DNA from: Paragordius varius | Taxonomy: Eukaryota > Nematomorpha | Assembly (NCBI GenBank): GCA_964247055.1 | Contig: OZ176050.1 | Span: 11,222,001-11,286,000, forward strand | Direction: 5' to 3' | Length of the DNA: 64,000 nt | Part shown: in pieces, positions 60,250 through 64,000 of the stretch | How positions within the stretch are numbered: position 1 is the stretch's first letter | How the letters are laid out: each line of letters begins with the position of its first letter | The notes under the pieces: generated by a model | Database searches by the model: none | What the model saw: the letters and a program-made list of their open reading frames with translations, nothing else | Told to the model about the DNA's origin: nothing | Translations under genes and position numbers: made by a program

Positions 60250-60492
60250 AATATAACCTGGCTTGTTCGATTTGGATTGATCAGCTATAATAGGGCCCAA
60301 GAATAACAATGCTGATGGCAAATAATTGGAAAACTTGGCAAAACCCAATGACAAAACTAAAAACCGCTGGAGAAGGATATTACCAATATTGCAAAAGGTC
60401 GACGTCGATTGCGGCAACACCTTTATATATATAGAAGCCAAATAAATAAATGCTGCCCCATGCAATAAATCTGTTTTACCATAAGAAAACTC
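60250..60492 (-). CDS. Exon-like segment of a membrane protein, possibly SLC35-type
   Basis: An 81-codon open stretch bounded by an AG acceptor (60494-60493) and a GT donor (60249-60248). It reads EFSYGKTDLLHGAAFIYLAS, then NIGNILLQRFLVLSLGFAKF, SNYLPSALLFLGPIIADQ and SNKPGYI. Two hydrophobic segments and a final GYI resemble the middle of nucleotide-sugar transporters (FSK...LGAIIA...GYI), but the match is weak. No partner exons were found on either side, so this may be a stranded exon or pseudogene fragment next to the LINE. Confidence 0.25.
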
Positions 60493-60499
60493 CTACATA

Positions 60500-61560
60500 C
60501 GAATACGAAATGTGTCTATATGGCATTTAAAAAACTTTCGGAACCAATTAAAGACTGTCCATAAAATAAAAAGCTGATGAAATGTATGTTCTAATAGAAA
60601 ATTTAAAATAAGTAAAAAAAGGCCGACCGACATTACGAGATAAAAACTGTAAATTGATTAATAAAAATAATTATTAAAAATTACATATTAGAATTTTTTA
60701 TATAAAATTTTGGTTGAAGCTTACAGATTACTCTTTATAGCCATGATGGTTTAAAAACGCTTTAAGATGATATAAAAACACATTTTCACTTTCTATCACA
60801 TCGGAATTTTGATTAAAATTATCACTAGTCTTCAAATTTATGTTAATACAAAATTTATTTTTTACAAAAATTTATTCAGCTTTAAAGCAAACGAACCTTC
60901 AATTTAAAACTCTGAGGTGATAAAAAAATTCGGCATCATCGAGTTAAAGTCTTATTATAATATTTTAAAGCGTTTTTTTAACGGTTTCCATCATGCCACG
61001 AAATAGATGACATACGCTTCAAAATAATTTTTCTAAAAATTAAATTTTTAAAAAAGTATGCATTTTTCTAACATATTAGTTGATTTCAAAATATCACATT
61101 TATTTAAAAATTTTATCGCCCGATCCCGGAATTTTCTCTTTAGACTAGCTGACTTTAGAAGAGCAAAAAAATGGGACTTTTCATATTTCACATAAAATTT
61201 AATTTTTTGAAATTATTGTTTTCCTTTTTATATGTAACTTATAATATATTTTAGTGATTTTAAACTGAGGCCTTTACCTTTCACCAAAAAAATTTATTTT
61301 AAAAATATGTGAGTCTCTTGCCATTTTCTGATATGGAGGAACTATTACAAAAGTTTAAATAACTTTTTTAATTCACACCTTATAGGGCCTAAACCAAAAG
61401 CGCCATGATAATTCTGATACAATTTAATATTAAAATATATTACATCGGATTATTTTTTATACTCCCCGAACGCAGTGTTATATAATTGGTTGCTATATAT
61501 CTTCCTGTAAATTTTAAATAAAATACCTCTTTTAGCCGAAAAATTCGTAACGTATTTGAA
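60500..61560. repeat. Family W dispersed repeat with palindromic core
   Basis: Core 60737-60990 is palindromic: CATGATGGTTTAAAAACGCT at the left and AACGGTTTCCATCATGCC at the right. Followed by the W words TTTTCTGATATGGAGGAACT and AAACCAAAAGCGCCATGATA. Non-coding. Confidence 0.55.
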
Positions 61561-61587
61561 AATTAAATTTTACCTTTATTTTATTAT

Positions 61588-62558
61588 ACTAGACAACAAA
61601 TTTTTACTTTTTTTAACTGCCATTCTTGTAAATTTAAAATTTATTTCATTAAAGTACATATTAGTATATCTGAAAAGAAAATTGGTATCACACCCAAGAA
61701 TTTTTTTATATTAGAATTTATCGATAATTTTTGCACCCGATTTAACATTAAACTCGAAATTTTGAAAATCAAAAGTTTTAGATATGAAGCCATGTATTTT
61801 ATATTATTCGAAGGAGCGTAAAACTGTATCTTTTAAATGGTAGTAAGTCATTTAAATCAATCGGATGTAAAAGGTATCTGGGTTTAAATGGTCGAAATTT
61901 TCAATCCGCAAATAAGTCAAAAGTTTTCACAGACAAACTAATTTGAAAATCATATAAATTATTTTAATATAATTATTAGGGTTATATTGGTATTTAATTT
62001 AAAAAAATGTTTGAAAAAGCTTTTGGTTTGCTTTTTTAATAAAAATTATTATTATCATAAATATTTGACCTAGTGGATACTAAAATGCATAGTTATAACT
62101 GTAAATTTATTACATAATGGCTATAAAAGATTAAAAATACCTTAAAGTTTGTTTTTATCTTTAAAATTTTGTAAATTATCAGCCTCGTAAAGAAAAATTA
62201 ATATTGATGAGATGGTAATTTTTAACAAACAAAAAACTTAAAATGGCTGTTTTGAGTGACATAAATGCAATTGTTTGAATCATAAAACTTTCCTGTATTA
62301 TCTTTTTTGGACATTCATCACCATCTGACAAAGTTTGAGCTATTTTCATCCATTAGTTTTAAAAATATATTAATTAAAAAAAATGTTCTCGATTCGCGAG
62401 TAAAATTTTGATATAGAGGGCGCATAATCAAAAAATCAAATTATTCAAAATTCTTACGTGGAGTTTTAATTTTTTATCAGATTTACTGTTTAAATGATAC
62501 TAAATATCAGAAAATGCAAAAAACTCGAGTGGCAGAAAAATTTGTTGTCCAGTGTTAT
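61588..62558. mobile_element. Family V DNA element, second full copy (inverted)
   Basis: About 970 bp, ends ACTAGACAACAAATTTTTAC and AAATTTGTTGTCCAGTG. Reverse-orientation match to 19104-20216 along its whole length. Confidence 0.75.
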
Positions 62559-62871
62559 AATTACCAACTTAAATATGGGTAACATTTTGTTATCTGCAGG
62601 CCATTTTTACCTGCGTAAATACAAATAAATTAATATTTCTCAGAAAATAAGAGTATATCCAAATTTTTATTTTCTAGTAGTCGGATAATTTATGCGTAAA
62701 AAAGTATTATGTCACCAAAATATCATAATGATGATACATATGGACAAACCTATATATTTTGGTTCCTGAATAAGCAAAGTCTGTTTAAAAACTTTTTTAG
62801 ATATCGAATTTGAATCTTTTTGATTAACAGAATTATTAACAATTTTACTATCTAATAATTAATATTTTTAA
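62559..62871. other. Upstream region of the acetyltransferase gene
   Basis: 313 bp between a family V element and the ATG at 62872; promoter by position. No motif recognised. Confidence 0.4.
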
Positions 62872-64000
62872 ATGCCTGATTCAAGCAAAATTTCATTGAA
62901 AAATGTATTATACATCGACGAAGAAAATGATTACAAAATTTCCATTGCTAATCTCACTGATATTCCAGCTTTGTGTCGTATACGATTGGAATTAGGTAAA
63001 AAAACTCATCCAGACTTCTTTTATATGCTACTAAAACACTATCCAAACAGCATTTTGCCGGCCAAAACGATTAGTAACGGTACTATAATAGGTATTTGGA
63101 TTATATATATAATTTTAATAATATAATTAAATTATTTTGTTTGAATGTTCAAAAATGTGTAATTTTATGATATAGGGACTATTTTGGTCATTGATTATGA
63201 TGAAAATTTGTCATCCGGGGGTTTGCTATTTGTGGATCCGAAATATCGAAATAGAGGAGTCGCAAATGAAATGGCAAGATTAGCGATTAATAAAAATAGC
63301 AACATTTGTTTTTACGCACCGGATCCTATGGTTAACATGTATGTCAAGCTTGAATATCAGACTTTTGAAAGATGTATATTGTATTTACTGTTTATAATGT
63401 TCTTTTATTAAATTAACTTCTTTTGCGATTATGTTTATCATGATTGCATTGTTTATATAACATACTCTGAAAGAAAGAACTATCATATGAGTAATCAATT
63501 AAATCCGTGGCAGACCTTATCTAAATCTGCTAGGTTCAAAATTTTTCTGGTAAACTGATTTTTTGTAAAGTATTTCAACTGAAAAATAGAGATAAGAATA
63601 AAATAAATACATATAAATTTATGCTTGTTTTTAACTTCAAAATATAAGACGCCGCCAAATCAGATTTTTCAAGGTTATGATGGAATTTGTATTATAGAGG
63701 GTTTTAAGGGCGATCATGTTTAATATTTTATGATTAATAAGACATCTCTGTTATATAATAGTTACAATATATTTAAATGCCATTTATTAATTTCATTCTT
63801 AATATATCCTAGATACAGTTTATGAAAATGAAAATATTACAACACAATCGTTAGGCAATTTATATGATCATCTAAAAGTCAATTACTTAATCGATAATAC
63901 AATTATTTTCCCAATCATCCTTCAACAAAAGGGGAAAAAAACTTTGGAAACAAATTATCTGACCAAACTTATTGAATTTGACAGGCGTATACATATTAGT
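62872..64000 (+). CDS. GNAT-family N-acetyltransferase, first three exons (runs off the window)
   Basis: Transfers acetyl from acetyl-CoA; substrate unknown. Exons 62872-63091, 63176-63373 and 63813 onward, in phase, introns 84 and 439 nt. Residues 20-60 give the first GNAT helices (IANLTDIPALCRIRLELGKK, then THPDFFYMLLKHYP). Exon 2 has strand beta-4 GLLFVDPKYRNRGVANEMA with the acetyl-CoA loop RNRGVA (R/QxxGxG/A). It ends YAPDPMVNMYVKLEYQTFER, the segment where other GNATs have a helix and 'Y.KLGF'. Exon 3 (TQSLGNLYDHLKVNYL, then LTKLIEFDRRIHIS) looks like the start of a second domain as in YitH/HolE-type two-domain GNATs, where an 'EYDR..F' motif occurs. The last exons lie beyond 64000. Confidence 0.8.

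Overview
The window is about three-quarters A+T, its genes are split by spliceosomal GT-AG introns, and it encodes a DAPK-type kinase (kinase, calmodulin-binding, ankyrin, ROC-COR and death domains), an architecture known from animals. It is therefore metazoan nuclear DNA. I cannot name the species. High A+T, divergent proteins and many introns of only 21-27 nt point to a fast-evolving, perhaps parasitic or simplified lineage (myxozoans, dicyemids and orthonectids are the kind of candidates), but this is inference.

Layout. 1-12,444: gene-poor, filled with palindromic MITEs, a hAT-like element and a possible membrane-protein relic (about 6.9-7.4 kb). 12,452-37,019 (minus): one 29-exon DAPK gene; the reading phase closes at every junction and gives 2,192 codons plus stop. 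Its introns hold most of the transposons, including a triple nest at 24.9-29.2 kb. 37,151-39,696 (plus): VDAC, head-to-head with DAPK, start codons 131 bp apart. 40,151-43,136 (minus): TFAM. 43,209-43,437 (plus): POLR2K, whose start codon is 72 bp from that of TFAM and whose stop codon is 3 bp from that of CDC6. 43,441-44,655 (minus): CDC6. 44.7-53.2 kb: no gene seen; dispersed repeats, an approximately 300-bp satellite array and three DNA elements. 53,272-53,780 (minus): RPS27A carrying a strongly diverged ubiquitin moiety. 53.8-62.8 kb: repeats, a decayed LINE, and one exon-like membrane-protein segment. 62,872 to the window end (plus): the first three exons of a GNAT acetyltransferase.

The central cluster (DAPK-VDAC-TFAM-POLR2K-CDC6) contrasts compact housekeeping genes having 21-27-nt introns with a huge transposon-laden DAPK. 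VDAC (outer-membrane channel) and TFAM (mtDNA packaging) are mitochondrial; POLR2K and CDC6 serve nuclear transcription and replication licensing; DAPK is a death/autophagy kinase. No LTR or virus-like element, tRNA, rRNA or CRISPR array was seen. All exon limits were worked out by hand from splice motifs, reading phase and recalled family alignments; no database search was run.
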